Source: an uncultured Dehalococcoidia bacterium
GTDB lineage: Bacteria; Chloroflexota; Dehalococcoidia; Dehalococcoidales; UBA3254
Reading direction: 5' to 3'
DNA: 5,969 nucleotides
Assembly: GCA_903890885.1 (NCBI GenBank)
Contig: CAITCX010000347.1
Span: forward strand, 1 to 5,969
A program made the position numbers and the translations under genes. Below, piece after piece: positions 1 to 5,969 of the stretch. Every line of letters starts with the position of its first letter. Position 1 is the stretch's first letter. The notes beneath the pieces are model-generated. The model did no database searches, was not told the DNA's origin, and worked only from the letters and a program-made list of their open reading frames with translations.

Positions 1-1640
1 ACATACTCAGGTATAGTTACCTCAAGGCGGGTCGCCAGCAATCGGCGCTGGTCAAGGTAGAACTGAATTTCTTCCCGAGTTTCCGGAAGCAATTGAAGAT
101 CTTCCAGGGTAAGATATTTGGAATTGCCTGTCATGTATGGAACCACCAATACCCTGACTGTACCGGGCGGCAGGTTTCTAATAAGTCCTGTTCCTGAGAT
201 GCATTTGACTCGAGCCGCTCCATCAGATGCGTCCAGGACAAGTTTCTCATAGTCTTCCTGAGTTACTGCCCGGGGACTAGCTTTTAAAACTCGCGGAGCC
301 CGCAGTTTAGCGTTTTCCAGGGTCTCTGTGTCGATGCCACCGCGGGCAGCTTCGAAGTTAGTAACCGTGGCAATATAGGGAATAGAGGATTTTAATATAG
401 TGATGGTTCCCTGGCCGACATTGCCGATTATACCGCCTCCGGCACGATATTTTGAAAAACGAATTCTACGGCCGGTCGGAGGGGTTTTCCCGTACTGCCG
501 TTCATCACCTGTAGACTCCCGGATAGAAGGCCCGAATCGAACTTCACCCGAAACGCTATCCAGAGTATAATGCGGGTCCTGCGGACCTGAATCCATAAAG
601 CTTTCAACTTCCTGCCAGGGTTCAAATTCTCCGCTTTCTCTGGTTTCCACCTCCAAAACTTCTCCTGGCTTTCTCCTGAGTACCGGTAGGTGCTGAAGCT
701 GGAACTGTTGGCCCGGGCTCCCGTCGCTTTGTCCTAATAACTCCTGCACAACTCGGGAACCCTGGCTGGCCTGGACTGTACAACCAATGCTTTCAGTACG
801 CAGCGTTTTTAGTATTGGAGATCGGCTGTATCGGCCTTGGCCGGGTTGCGGTTCGGAAGCCCGGCAACGAACCCAGCAGGCATCAGTACCATCGACTTCG
901 ATTCTTCCGCAGGTCAACGGGATGTGCAGAACAATCTGTCCGCTAGTGTTAAAACCTCCGGTGGTATCGGTTTCCAACCATAATAATGACCATTTCGCCC
1001 GCTCACGGTCCCAATATTCCCAGGCCCAGGGTGGATTAGTAGGATCGACCCCAATTCCCTCGATAGTAGTGTGAATGGTAATCACCAAGGTATGAGCTTT
1101 GAGGTCCTCTTGATAACCCAGATAAAGCGCATTGTCGGGTAATGCCATATCTGGAAAGATAATAGTCTCGCGATAAGGATTACGGAGCTCATCCATGACG
1201 TTTTTATATTTAGCCTCATCAGAGGTAGTCATAGCCCGGATAATGGTAGGTGGCAATATTCTGGCATCTTCAGTGGTGGAAAAAATAATTGCGTCCTGAG
1301 TCTCAGTGCGTACCGTTGCCACTTCGGTCCCGGCGGGAATGGTAACTACGCCGGGTTGATGGGCAGATAAGCGAAATGTCACATTAACGGCAGCGGGACG
1401 AGGCGGCTGTAAACGGATTCCCATCAGTTCCATGAACTTGATATAATTTTTGTCAGGGACTTGATTGAGCCGATAAAGTGTCATTTCAGTCATCCAGGCA
1501 AACAGCTCGATCAGCGTGATCCCAGGATCGCTCAGATTATAATCGGTCCAGCGCGGACAGTAAATCTGGATCTTTTTCCTGGCTTCACTGACAATATCTT
1601 GAAAAGTACGATCGTCTAAATTCGGTGTTTTTAGTGACAT
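1..1640 (-). CDS. J-like baseplate assembly protein (Afp11/Pvc11-type), 3' part outside window
   Basis: Structural wedge protein of a contractile tail or eCIS baseplate; J-type proteins (gp6-like) link the hub to the sheath platform. The frame is open from ATG at 1640 to the window edge, giving 546 codons without a stop, so the C-terminus is missing. The N-terminus carries the block typical of putative baseplate assembly proteins: YCPRWTDYNLSDPGITLIEL at residues 27-46, then FAWMTEMTLYRLNQVPDKNY and a MGIRLQPPRPA segment near 73-83. VTIPAGTEV follows at 99-107. Residues 362-416 hold the J-core signature: GEVRFGPSI, then TPPTGRRIRF, YRAGGGIIGNV and GTITIL. After that come EAARGGIDTETLENAKLRAP (430-449) and SPRAVTQEDYEKL (455-467). 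The start overlaps the upstream gp25-like stop by one base (TAATG), and GGGAGGG lies 4 bases upstream, so translation is probably coupled. Family assignment is firm; eCIS rather than phage is inferred from neighbours. Confidence 0.93.
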   Translation of the reverse strand, partial: MSLKTPNLDDRTFQDIVSEARKKIQIYCPRWTDYNLSDPGITLIELFAWMTEMTLYRLNQVPDKNYIKFMELMGIRLQPPRPAAVNVTFRLSAHQPGVVTIPAGTEVATVRTETQDAIIFSTTEDARILPPTIIRAMTTSDEAKYKNVMDELRNPYRETIIFPDMALPDNALYLGYQEDLKAHTLVITIHTTIEGIGVDPTNPPWAWEYWDRERAKWSLLWLETDTTGGFNTSGQIVLHIPLTCGRIEVDGTDACWVRCRASEPQPGQGRYSRSPILKTLRTESIGCTVQASQGSRVVQELLGQSDGSPGQQFQLQHLPVLRRKPGEVLEVETRESGEFEPWQEVESFMDSGPQDPHYTLDSVSGEVRFGPSIRESTGDERQYGKTPPTGRRIRFSKYRAGGGIIGNVGQGTITILKSSIPYIATVTNFEAARGGIDTETLENAKLRAPRVLKASPRAVTQEDYEKLVLDASDGAARVKCISGTGLIRNLPPGTVRVLVVPYMTGNSKYLTLEDLQLLPETREEIQFYLDQRRLLATRLEVTIPEY

Positions 1641-2050
1641 TAAACCCTCCCAGAAAGTAAATAATATGGATAGACTAGATTGCGTTCATCATTAGTTGAC
1701 TTGATGCGGTAGTAAATGTTAATCAAAAGCTGGCCAGAGTCGACCGGATTATCCTGTAACTCAACGTTGGTTACTTCAATACGCGGTTCCCACCAGCCCA
1801 GAGCATCCTGGACGTAATGGGCTGCCAGGCCCCAGGTAGTGGCGTTATTGGGAGCGAAGACCAGATTATGGATTTCGCATCCGAATTCGGGACGCATGTG
1901 CCTTTCACCTTTCGCCGTACCGAGAATCACCCGAATGGATTCTTCAATGTCGGTCTCGTACCGGGACAGAGATATGCCACCCCGACCGTCAATTCGTACT
2001 GGGAACGACCAACCTGTTCCCATTATGTCTTTTTCAGTTTCTATATCCAA
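1640..2050 (-). CDS. gp25-like baseplate wedge protein (Afp9/Pvc9-type)
   Basis: Small wedge protein of the gp25/GpW/TssE fold, 136 residues and close to usual family length. In contractile systems it sits in the baseplate wedge and helps start sheath polymerisation; despite the lysozyme-related family name it is not expected to be an enzyme. Visible family features are GWSFPV at residues 13-18, the conserved block VILGTAKGERHMRPEFGCEI at 41-60 followed by HNLVF, the WEPRIEV motif at 87-93, and a C-terminal NLVYPYYL at 124-131. The start chosen is TTG at 2050, because a full AAAGGAGGT lies 8 bases upstream; the first in-frame ATG is codon 10 and is 36 bases from the GGAGG core. It follows the spike gene after a 73-bp gap and overlaps the J-like gene by one base. 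No PAAR gene separates it from the J-like gene, unlike Afp/PVC clusters. Confidence 0.93.
   Translation of the reverse strand: MDIETEKDIMGTGWSFPVRIDGRGGISLSRYETDIEESIRVILGTAKGERHMRPEFGCEIHNLVFAPNNATTWGLAAHYVQDALGWWEPRIEVTNVELQDNPVDSGQLLINIYYRIKSTNDERNLVYPYYLLSGRV
1645..1651 (-). promoter_or_regulatory. Ribosome-binding site of the J-like gene
   Basis: GGGAGGG on the minus strand ends 4 bases before the ATG at 1640. It lies inside the last codons of the gp25-like gene, whose stop shares a base with this ATG. It supports that start and coupled translation of the two wedge proteins. Confidence 0.7.
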
Positions 2051-2123
2051 TCCCGCTGACCTCCTTTCCCAATGAATAACCGGAGGAAAAATAAAATAGT
2101 CCCCGCTCAGTTCGCTTCCGCTA
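2051..2123 (-). other. 73-bp gap between spike and gp25-like genes
   Basis: This is the only sizeable non-coding stretch in the window. On the minus strand it holds an AT-rich run (TATTTTATTTTT), a CCTCC at 2086-2082, and the gp25-like ribosome-binding site. CCTCC could pair with the GGAGG at 2064-2060 across a 17-base loop. I see no convincing -35/-10 promoter, no terminator hairpin followed by a T run, and no small ORF with a start. Confidence 0.5.
2059..2067 (-). promoter_or_regulatory. Strong ribosome-binding site deciding a TTG start
   Basis: AAAGGAGGT on the minus strand is a complete match to the anti-Shine-Dalgarno end of 16S rRNA. It lies 8 bases before TTG at 2050 and favours that codon over the ATG nine codons later. 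Confidence 0.75.
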
Positions 2124-3842
2124 CTAGTTAATTTTTACCACGGCTCCTTTTAATTCCAGAACAGCGCTAGCTTTGATACTGGCCATTGCGCTGGATTCCA
2201 GATTCATTTGTCCTGTGGCATTGATATCCACACCTCCGCCTTTCACCTTGGCATTTCCGATCGCTTCGAGTGATATATCGGTGCCTTTGAGCGTAATTTT
2301 GCCTTTTGCTTCCATCTGGATATCCCCTTCGGTCTTGATGGCTATCTGTCTTCCACCGGAATCAATATCGATAGAATTATTCCCGGTTTTGTCGACGATG
2401 GAAATTTTTTCTTTGCCATCACTATCATCAATGGTAATCCGGTGGCCGGATCGTGAGTGGATCAGGCATTTTTGGACTTTGCCGTTGCTGGCGATTATGC
2501 TGTTGCTCGTCTCCGGAGGTTTATCTTTACCGTTCCAGAGCACTCCCAGAATATACGGTTTATTTATATCGGCATTTTCAAATGCCACAAGAACTTCGTC
2601 ATTGACCTCGGGAACGAACTCAAATCCAGCCATTGGATTGACTAACCGGGCCCAACCACTTTCAAGACTATCAGAAATCGATGGAAACTTGACCTTGACA
2701 CGTGCCAATCCATCAGGGTCATTGAGATTGGTTACGATACCCACCACCAAATTGGTACCCGCGTTACTGGTGCAAGAAGTTACCAGTTGACTCACAGTAT
2801 TAGCCCGATGGCCGCTGATTTCAAATTGCGTTGTGTAGCCGGAATAATCATAACGATGAATAGCCCGGGTAATGTTATAAGCTCCGGAAAACCGTCGGCC
2901 GATTCCTTTGATTGTGATTTCCGCACCGGCATTCAGTTGGGGATTGCCCATGCATGTGCCTTCGGCTTCGAAAAAGGCCTGTCCTCTTTCATTAAGAATT
3001 GACTGGGCCAGAGTATCAGCTTCTGATTGACTGACGACAGAATCCCGGCTGATGACTTCCTCTCTGGTGAACCCAAAAGCTTTCCTGGTAAAATCCCCGC
3101 CGTGATTTTCGCCATCGATCACAGGCGTATTTTCAGGAGATTCCGAACGACCGACAATAGCCATTTTTTGGACCGGGTCCCAACCATGAACCTCGACGTT
3201 ACTAACCTGCTCGGAAGTTGACAAGCGTACATGTATATCGATCAGATTATCCCCCCAATCCAGACTCAGACTTTGTCTTTTAAACGGCTCAGAGCGAAAA
3301 TTAAGGACTCCGTCTTTAACATATAGAAAATAGCCGTTGCGATCCGCTCGTTCCTGCAGGAAATCAATATCGCTCTGGGACACCTGGAAAACCTGAGTAT
3401 AGACCTGAGCAGTGCTTTCCACGCTGGTATTGAGGCCGCATTCCCGGCCGATTTTAGATACGATATCACTATCTGTCATCTGAATAAACACCCGGTTCTT
3501 TTTACTATGGTACATTCGATGCGATTTATCATAACCACGAATGAGCAGCACGACCCCCTGGTCTTCGGAAAAATTTGGTTCTACTGCGGTAATCTCGCCC
3601 TCGGACAGTACATTAATCTTCTGGTTGGAGCCTTCAGCCCGCCCTGCAATAGAAACCGCTTTACCAATCTCTAATTGCGGAGAATCGATCCATTTTAAGC
3701 TGTCATCCTTTATCCGAATTGTGAACATGGCAGGCATATGTAAGCTGGTATCAACAACTATTTCTTGTACAGCTTCCATCAGGTCTTCGGAAGCGTAACC
3801 GCCGTTGATCTTAATATACATTTGTGACATCAAATTGGTCAC
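2124..3842 (-). CDS. Spike protein, gpD/VgrG-type (Afp8/Pvc8-like)
   Basis: Central spike of the injection machine, expected to act as a homotrimer joining tube and baseplate and piercing the target envelope. It combines the T4 gp27 and gp5 roles in one chain. Numbering from the ATG at 3848: residues about 10-350 are the gp27/late-control-D hub, with GYDKSHRMYHSKKNRVF at 105-121 and SQSDIDFLQERADRNGY at 157-173. Residues about 368-442 are the gp5-type OB fold, with GIVTNLNDPDGLARVKVKFP, SGWARL and PEVNDEVLVAF followed by PYILGVLWNG. A junction SRSGHRITIDD follows at 465-475. From about 485 to the end, alternating short hydrophobic strands with glycines (such as ISLEA and VDINATG) indicate the triangular beta-prism needle. 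No lysozyme, PAAR or C-terminal effector domain is fused. I prefer GTG at 3842 because GGGAGG ends 6 bases before it but directly abuts the ATG at 3848; that ATG would add two residues. It sits 12 bases after the LysM gene. Confidence 0.93.
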   Translation of the reverse strand: MTNLMSQMYIKINGGYASEDLMEAVQEIVVDTSLHMPAMFTIRIKDDSLKWIDSPQLEIGKAVSIAGRAEGSNQKINVLSEGEITAVEPNFSEDQGVVLLIRGYDKSHRMYHSKKNRVFIQMTDSDIVSKIGRECGLNTSVESTAQVYTQVFQVSQSDIDFLQERADRNGYFLYVKDGVLNFRSEPFKRQSLSLDWGDNLIDIHVRLSTSEQVSNVEVHGWDPVQKMAIVGRSESPENTPVIDGENHGGDFTRKAFGFTREEVISRDSVVSQSEADTLAQSILNERGQAFFEAEGTCMGNPQLNAGAEITIKGIGRRFSGAYNITRAIHRYDYSGYTTQFEISGHRANTVSQLVTSCTSNAGTNLVVGIVTNLNDPDGLARVKVKFPSISDSLESGWARLVNPMAGFEFVPEVNDEVLVAFENADINKPYILGVLWNGKDKPPETSNSIIASNGKVQKCLIHSRSGHRITIDDSDGKEKISIVDKTGNNSIDIDSGGRQIAIKTEGDIQMEAKGKITLKGTDISLEAIGNAKVKGGGVDINATGQMNLESSAMASIKASAVLELKGAVVKIN

Positions 3843-3848
3843 AATCAT

Positions 3849-3854
3849 CCTCCC
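3849..3854 (-). promoter_or_regulatory. Ribosome-binding site favouring a GTG start for the spike
   Basis: GGGAGG begins right after the LysM stop (TAA, 3857-3855). It touches the ATG at 3848 with no spacer but leaves 6 bases to the in-frame GTG at 3842, which is a normal distance. The GTG is therefore the likelier start. Confidence 0.6.
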
Positions 3855-4499
3855 TTAAGGGGGCGGCGCAATTACCAATATTTGCCCTGGTTTGAGATTG
3901 CCGGGATTACTAAGACCGTTGATATCTGCGAGATGGCGCCACATCGCCGAATCACGGTATTCACTGAACGCGATTGAATCGATCGTATCGCCTTCTTTGA
4001 CCACCCACCGTTTATGGCCGTATTGTCCGTGCGTAGTAGGATTCTGAGGCCGGTAGACATCCTCTTCCTGAGCCTGAAGAAAATCCACAGTGACATTAGC
4101 CCTGACCGGAGTCCCGTCATCGCGGAAGAAGGTAAATTGCTGGGTCACCTGCTTAATTACCGCCTTGAAAAGGCGGACTTTACCCCACTGGCAAATTACA
4201 AGGGGTGGACGTCCTTTACCTGTATTCCGATCAGTCAGGTAGGAACTGACATCCATTAGCTTGATCAATTTATTGGTTTCTTTGCGTACATCATAGCCGT
4301 CCAGCGAAGTATCAAAAAATAATGCTAGAGTCAATTCCTTGGATTTACCGCCCTTAAAGTCCAATTTGGGGACGTTTTCGCCTCTTTTTTCATCAAGCGC
4401 CCAATCATTGGTCTTGGTGATGGTATAATCCGCAGGATTGAACAAGCATTCAATCTTATCAGCGGTTTCAATACTTCGTATGACCAGTTTTTCGGGCAT
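3855..4499 (-). CDS. LysM-domain baseplate hub protein (Afp7/Pvc7-like)
   Basis: Baseplate protein that in Afp/PVC-type machines sits at the junction of tube, hub and spike; LysM-tipped proteins of this kind are a usual neighbour of the spike gene. Numbering from the upstream TTG at 4505: the N-terminal part shows the family pattern LFNPADYTITKTNDW (21-35), KLDFKGGKSKELTLALFFDT (47-66), GYDVRKETNKLIKLM (70-84), PLVICQWG (101-108) and FFRDDGTPVRANVTVDFLQA (126-145). The C-terminal LysM covers about 165-213, with RWVVKEGDTIDSIAF and a closing NLKPGQILVIAPP. In this setting LysM is more likely a packing module than a peptidoglycan-degrading one; no hydrolase domain is present. AAGGAG lies 10 bases before ATG at 4499 and 4 before TTG at 4505. 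I chose the ATG (214 residues), but the TTG (216 residues) remains possible. The gene begins 14 bases after the repeat protein and ends 12 before the spike start. Confidence 0.93.
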   Translation of the reverse strand: MPEKLVIRSIETADKIECLFNPADYTITKTNDWALDEKRGENVPKLDFKGGKSKELTLALFFDTSLDGYDVRKETNKLIKLMDVSSYLTDRNTGKGRPPLVICQWGKVRLFKAVIKQVTQQFTFFRDDGTPVRANVTVDFLQAQEEDVYRPQNPTTHGQYGHKRWVVKEGDTIDSIAFSEYRDSAMWRHLADINGLSNPGNLKPGQILVIAPPP

Positions 4500-4509
4500 G
4501 ACCAACTAT

Positions 4510-4515
4510 CTCCTT
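4510..4515 (-). promoter_or_regulatory. Ribosome-binding site of the LysM gene
   Basis: AAGGAG on the minus strand overlaps the TAA stop of the repeat protein (4516-4514), giving the junction GATAAGGAG. It could serve ATG at 4499 (10-base spacer) or TTG at 4505 (4-base spacer). The overlap with the upstream stop suggests coupled translation. Confidence 0.55.
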
Positions 4516-5969
4516 ATCTTAAATTATTCTGGCGTGCCCGCTCTCTTTCAATCTTGAGTTCTTGTTTTAACAGGCTGTACACCTTTTCTGCAATGAGCCG
4601 GAGATCTGGAACCCTTGCTGACTCTGGCGGGTCTTCATCTGTTCGCGTATTGAAGACGGACTGTTCATCTATTTCCCGGCTGATTTTCCGCTCCGGCGAA
4701 CGAAACGCCGGATTAATCTCTTTGAAAGACGACTCTGGCAAGTTCCCGGAGGCTGATTCTTGCTTCCGGAGTAAATTATCCGCCGAAACCGATTTGCTAA
4801 GGCTGTGTTCCATCCGCATAACCGGGACTACCGGTAAATCCAGGGCCACCTCATTGCCGTATCCCTTGCCTCTATCGGTCTGTACACTGCGAACAACTTG
4901 CTCAAGAGGTGGGAACACGCTAACTGGTGAGCTGATCCCCATTCCGGAAATTAAAGATGCCAGCCGAGGTGTTACTATTGTTTGCCCGAGAACATGCCCT
5001 AGAGCGTCATTATCTATTTGCCTTTGATCTCTGTGCGTTAAAGCTGACTCTTTCTTGCGATTGATAATCCCTGATTGAGGTGTTTGTGAAGCATTTTCAA
5101 TCACGGGTGTAAAGCCAACCTCGGCAGCACCAAGAAAGCTGCCGCTCGCGATTGAGTTATTTTCTAGTTTATTCTGTTCAGCCATGTCCTGCCCGTCCAC
5201 TGGCGCGGTTGATCTGTCAATGGTGTTATCCTGGATTCCTGGCTCAGTATGAGACGCAAAATGGGTTAAGGATGGTAAGAGAGAAGGCCCGGCCTTATAA
5301 GGAGGACGAGAAGGTTCGGGAGACATCTTAAGACGCTCTGAAGAGACTTCTGGGCTTGTCTTCTGACTGGTGTGGCTGAATTGACGATTAGTAACTTCTA
5401 AATAAGGTGTCTGCGTTTGGACTTGTTTATACAATGATTCAGGCCGTGTCTGATCGGTTTTTCCCTCTTTCAGGAAGATTTCACCGGAAGCTGTTTTGTA
5501 AACGATATCGGCTGCCTGAGGATGTTCAAGCTGGACACCTTTGGTTTTAAATTCAACGGGGGCAGTCTTTAAAGAAATACCGTCGGAAACTGACTCATCC
5601 GCGATCTCGGTGGTTTGAGGATTCATATGATGCCCGGAGTCAGCTCTCATTTCGATGGGGGCAGTTTTTAAAGAAATACCGTTGGAAACTGACTCATCCG
5701 CGATCTCGCTGGTTTGAGGATTTATAGGATGTCCAGCATCGGTTTTCATTTCGATGGAGGCAGTTTTTAAAGAAATGCCGTTGGAAACTGACTCATTCGC
5801 GATCTCGGGGGTTTGAGTATTTATAGGATGTTCAGCGTCGCCTTTAATTTCGATGGGGGCAGTCTTTGAAGAAATACTGTGGGAAACTGAATGACCAGTA
5901 ACCTCGGCAACCTGGGGATGTTCAGGCTGGAAAGCATTGGTTTTAAATACGGTCGGGGCAGTCGAGGAC
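4514..5969 (-). CDS. Repeat-containing, mostly disordered protein of the injection-system operon (5' part outside window)
   Basis: I do not recognise the family with confidence. The frame is open from the window edge to TAA at 4516-4514, giving at least 484 codons. The in-frame ATG at 5749 is not a believable start, because the coding repeat continues upstream of it without a stop. Three parts are visible. First, at least five tandem 33-residue repeats at the N-terminal side. Second, about 285 residues rich in Ser, Thr, Pro, Gln, Asn and Glu, with one more hydrophobic island (ALGHVLGQTIVTPRLASLIS at 4999-4940). Third, a charged, probably helical C-terminus, DLRLIAEKVYSLLKQELKIE then RERARQNNLR, at 4603-4514. 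There is no signal peptide or membrane segment in the visible part and no enzyme motif. It ends 14 bases before the LysM gene, so it is co-transcribed with the baseplate. My recollection that genes just upstream of eCIS LysM proteins often end in a similar VYxLLxxxLxxERER helix is unchecked. A structural linker, ruler-like or cargo-related role is possible, none shown. Confidence 0.85.
   Translation of the reverse strand, partial: SSTAPTVFKTNAFQPEHPQVAEVTGHSVSHSISSKTAPIEIKGDAEHPINTQTPEIANESVSNGISLKTASIEMKTDAGHPINPQTSEIADESVSNGISLKTAPIEMRADSGHHMNPQTTEIADESVSDGISLKTAPVEFKTKGVQLEHPQAADIVYKTASGEIFLKEGKTDQTRPESLYKQVQTQTPYLEVTNRQFSHTSQKTSPEVSSERLKMSPEPSRPPYKAGPSLLPSLTHFASHTEPGIQDNTIDRSTAPVDGQDMAEQNKLENNSIASGSFLGAAEVGFTPVIENASQTPQSGIINRKKESALTHRDQRQIDNDALGHVLGQTIVTPRLASLISGMGISSPVSVFPPLEQVVRSVQTDRGKGYGNEVALDLPVVPVMRMEHSLSKSVSADNLLRKQESASGNLPESSFKEINPAFRSPERKISREIDEQSVFNTRTDEDPPESARVPDLRLIAEKVYSLLKQELKIERERARQNNLR
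5471..5965 (-). repeat. 99-bp tandem repeats coding for 33 residues, five units seen
   Basis: Units in coding order are 5965-5867, 5866-5768, 5767-5669, 5668-5570 and 5569-5471, each exactly 99 bp, so the frame is kept. The consensus begins KTAPIE, has a variable middle with His-Pro or Asn-Pro-Gln, then EIADESVS and ends GISL. The third and fourth units match at 87 of 99 bases by my hand alignment; the first and fifth are much more diverged and resemble each other in an EHPQ(V/A)A(E/D) core. More units may lie beyond the window edge. After 5471 the pattern stops at KEGKTDQ. Confidence 0.92.

Noticed and set aside
428..625. Short minus-strand frame of 65 codons inside the J-like gene
   Set aside because: A different frame within the J-like coding sequence. 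The J signature (FGPSI to GGGIIGNV) reads straight through here, so there is no frameshift or separate gene.
787..1074. Plus-strand open frame of 95 codons inside the J-like gene
   Set aside because: The minus-strand J-like frame is continuous through this region and matches its family before and after; the plus-strand product has no recognisable features.
2051..2123. Internal promoter in the 73-bp gap
   Set aside because: The AT-rich run TATTTTATTTTT could pass as a -10 region, but no -35-like element lies at a suitable distance, and the operon context does not require one.
2173..2790. Long plus-strand open frame (205 codons) opposite the spike gene
   Set aside because: It is the complement of a well-conserved spike gene, has no ribosome-binding site suited to it, and its translation resembles no family. 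An antisense shadow.
2124..3842. Spike as a T6SS VgrG with a toxin extension
   Set aside because: The protein ends in its beta-needle with no extra domain, and the neighbouring LysM and J-like genes indicate a phage-tail/eCIS baseplate rather than a T6SS locus.
4554..5027. Plus-strand open frame of 157 codons opposite the repeat protein
   Set aside because: It is Ser/Arg/Leu-rich and antisense to the continuous minus-strand frame, with no supporting start signals or family features.
5471..5965. Regular repeats as a CRISPR array
   Set aside because: The 99-bp units are contiguous, lack unique spacers of constant length, and keep an open reading frame, so they are coding tandem repeats.

Overview
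The window is a single block of minus-strand genes, read from 5969 down to 1, that encodes the baseplate part of a contractile phage-tail-like machine. The gene set is a disordered repeat protein, a LysM-tipped hub protein, a one-chain gpD/VgrG-type spike, a gp25-type wedge protein and a large J-type baseplate protein. The order matches the Afp7-Afp8-Afp9-Afp11 (Pvc7-8-9-11) series of extracellular contractile injection systems (eCIS) better than a T6SS or a simple prophage. No capsid, terminase, lysis or integrase gene is visible, but the window is too short to exclude a phage tail.

Layout, in transcription order: (1) 5969-4514, the 3' 484 codons of a low-complexity protein with at least five 33-residue tandem repeats and a charged helical C-terminus, its start lying beyond the window; (2) 4499-3855, LysM protein; (3) 3842-2124, spike; (4) a 73-bp gap, the only real intergenic space; (5) 2050-1640, gp25-like protein, probably starting at TTG; (6) 1640 to the window edge, the first 546 codons of the J-like baseplate protein, whose start overlaps the gp25 stop as TAATG. 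Genes 1-3 are separated by about 12-14 bases and gene pair 5/6 overlaps, so the block reads as one operon. No promoter or terminator was recognised, and there is no stretch over 300 bases without a gene.

Together the products would form the central spike and hub (spike trimer plus LysM protein) and the surrounding wedges (gp25-like and J-like proteins) on which sheath and tube assemble. No PAAR spike-tip gene lies in the position it holds in Afp/PVC clusters. The repeat protein is the one component without a clear family and is the most interesting part of the window.

Organism: strong purine-rich ribosome-binding sites (AAAGGAGGT, GGGAGGG, GGGAGG, AAGGAG), probable TTG and GTG starts and a moderate base composition would fit a Firmicute such as an anaerobic clostridial lineage, but nothing here is taxonomically diagnostic and this is a weak inference.
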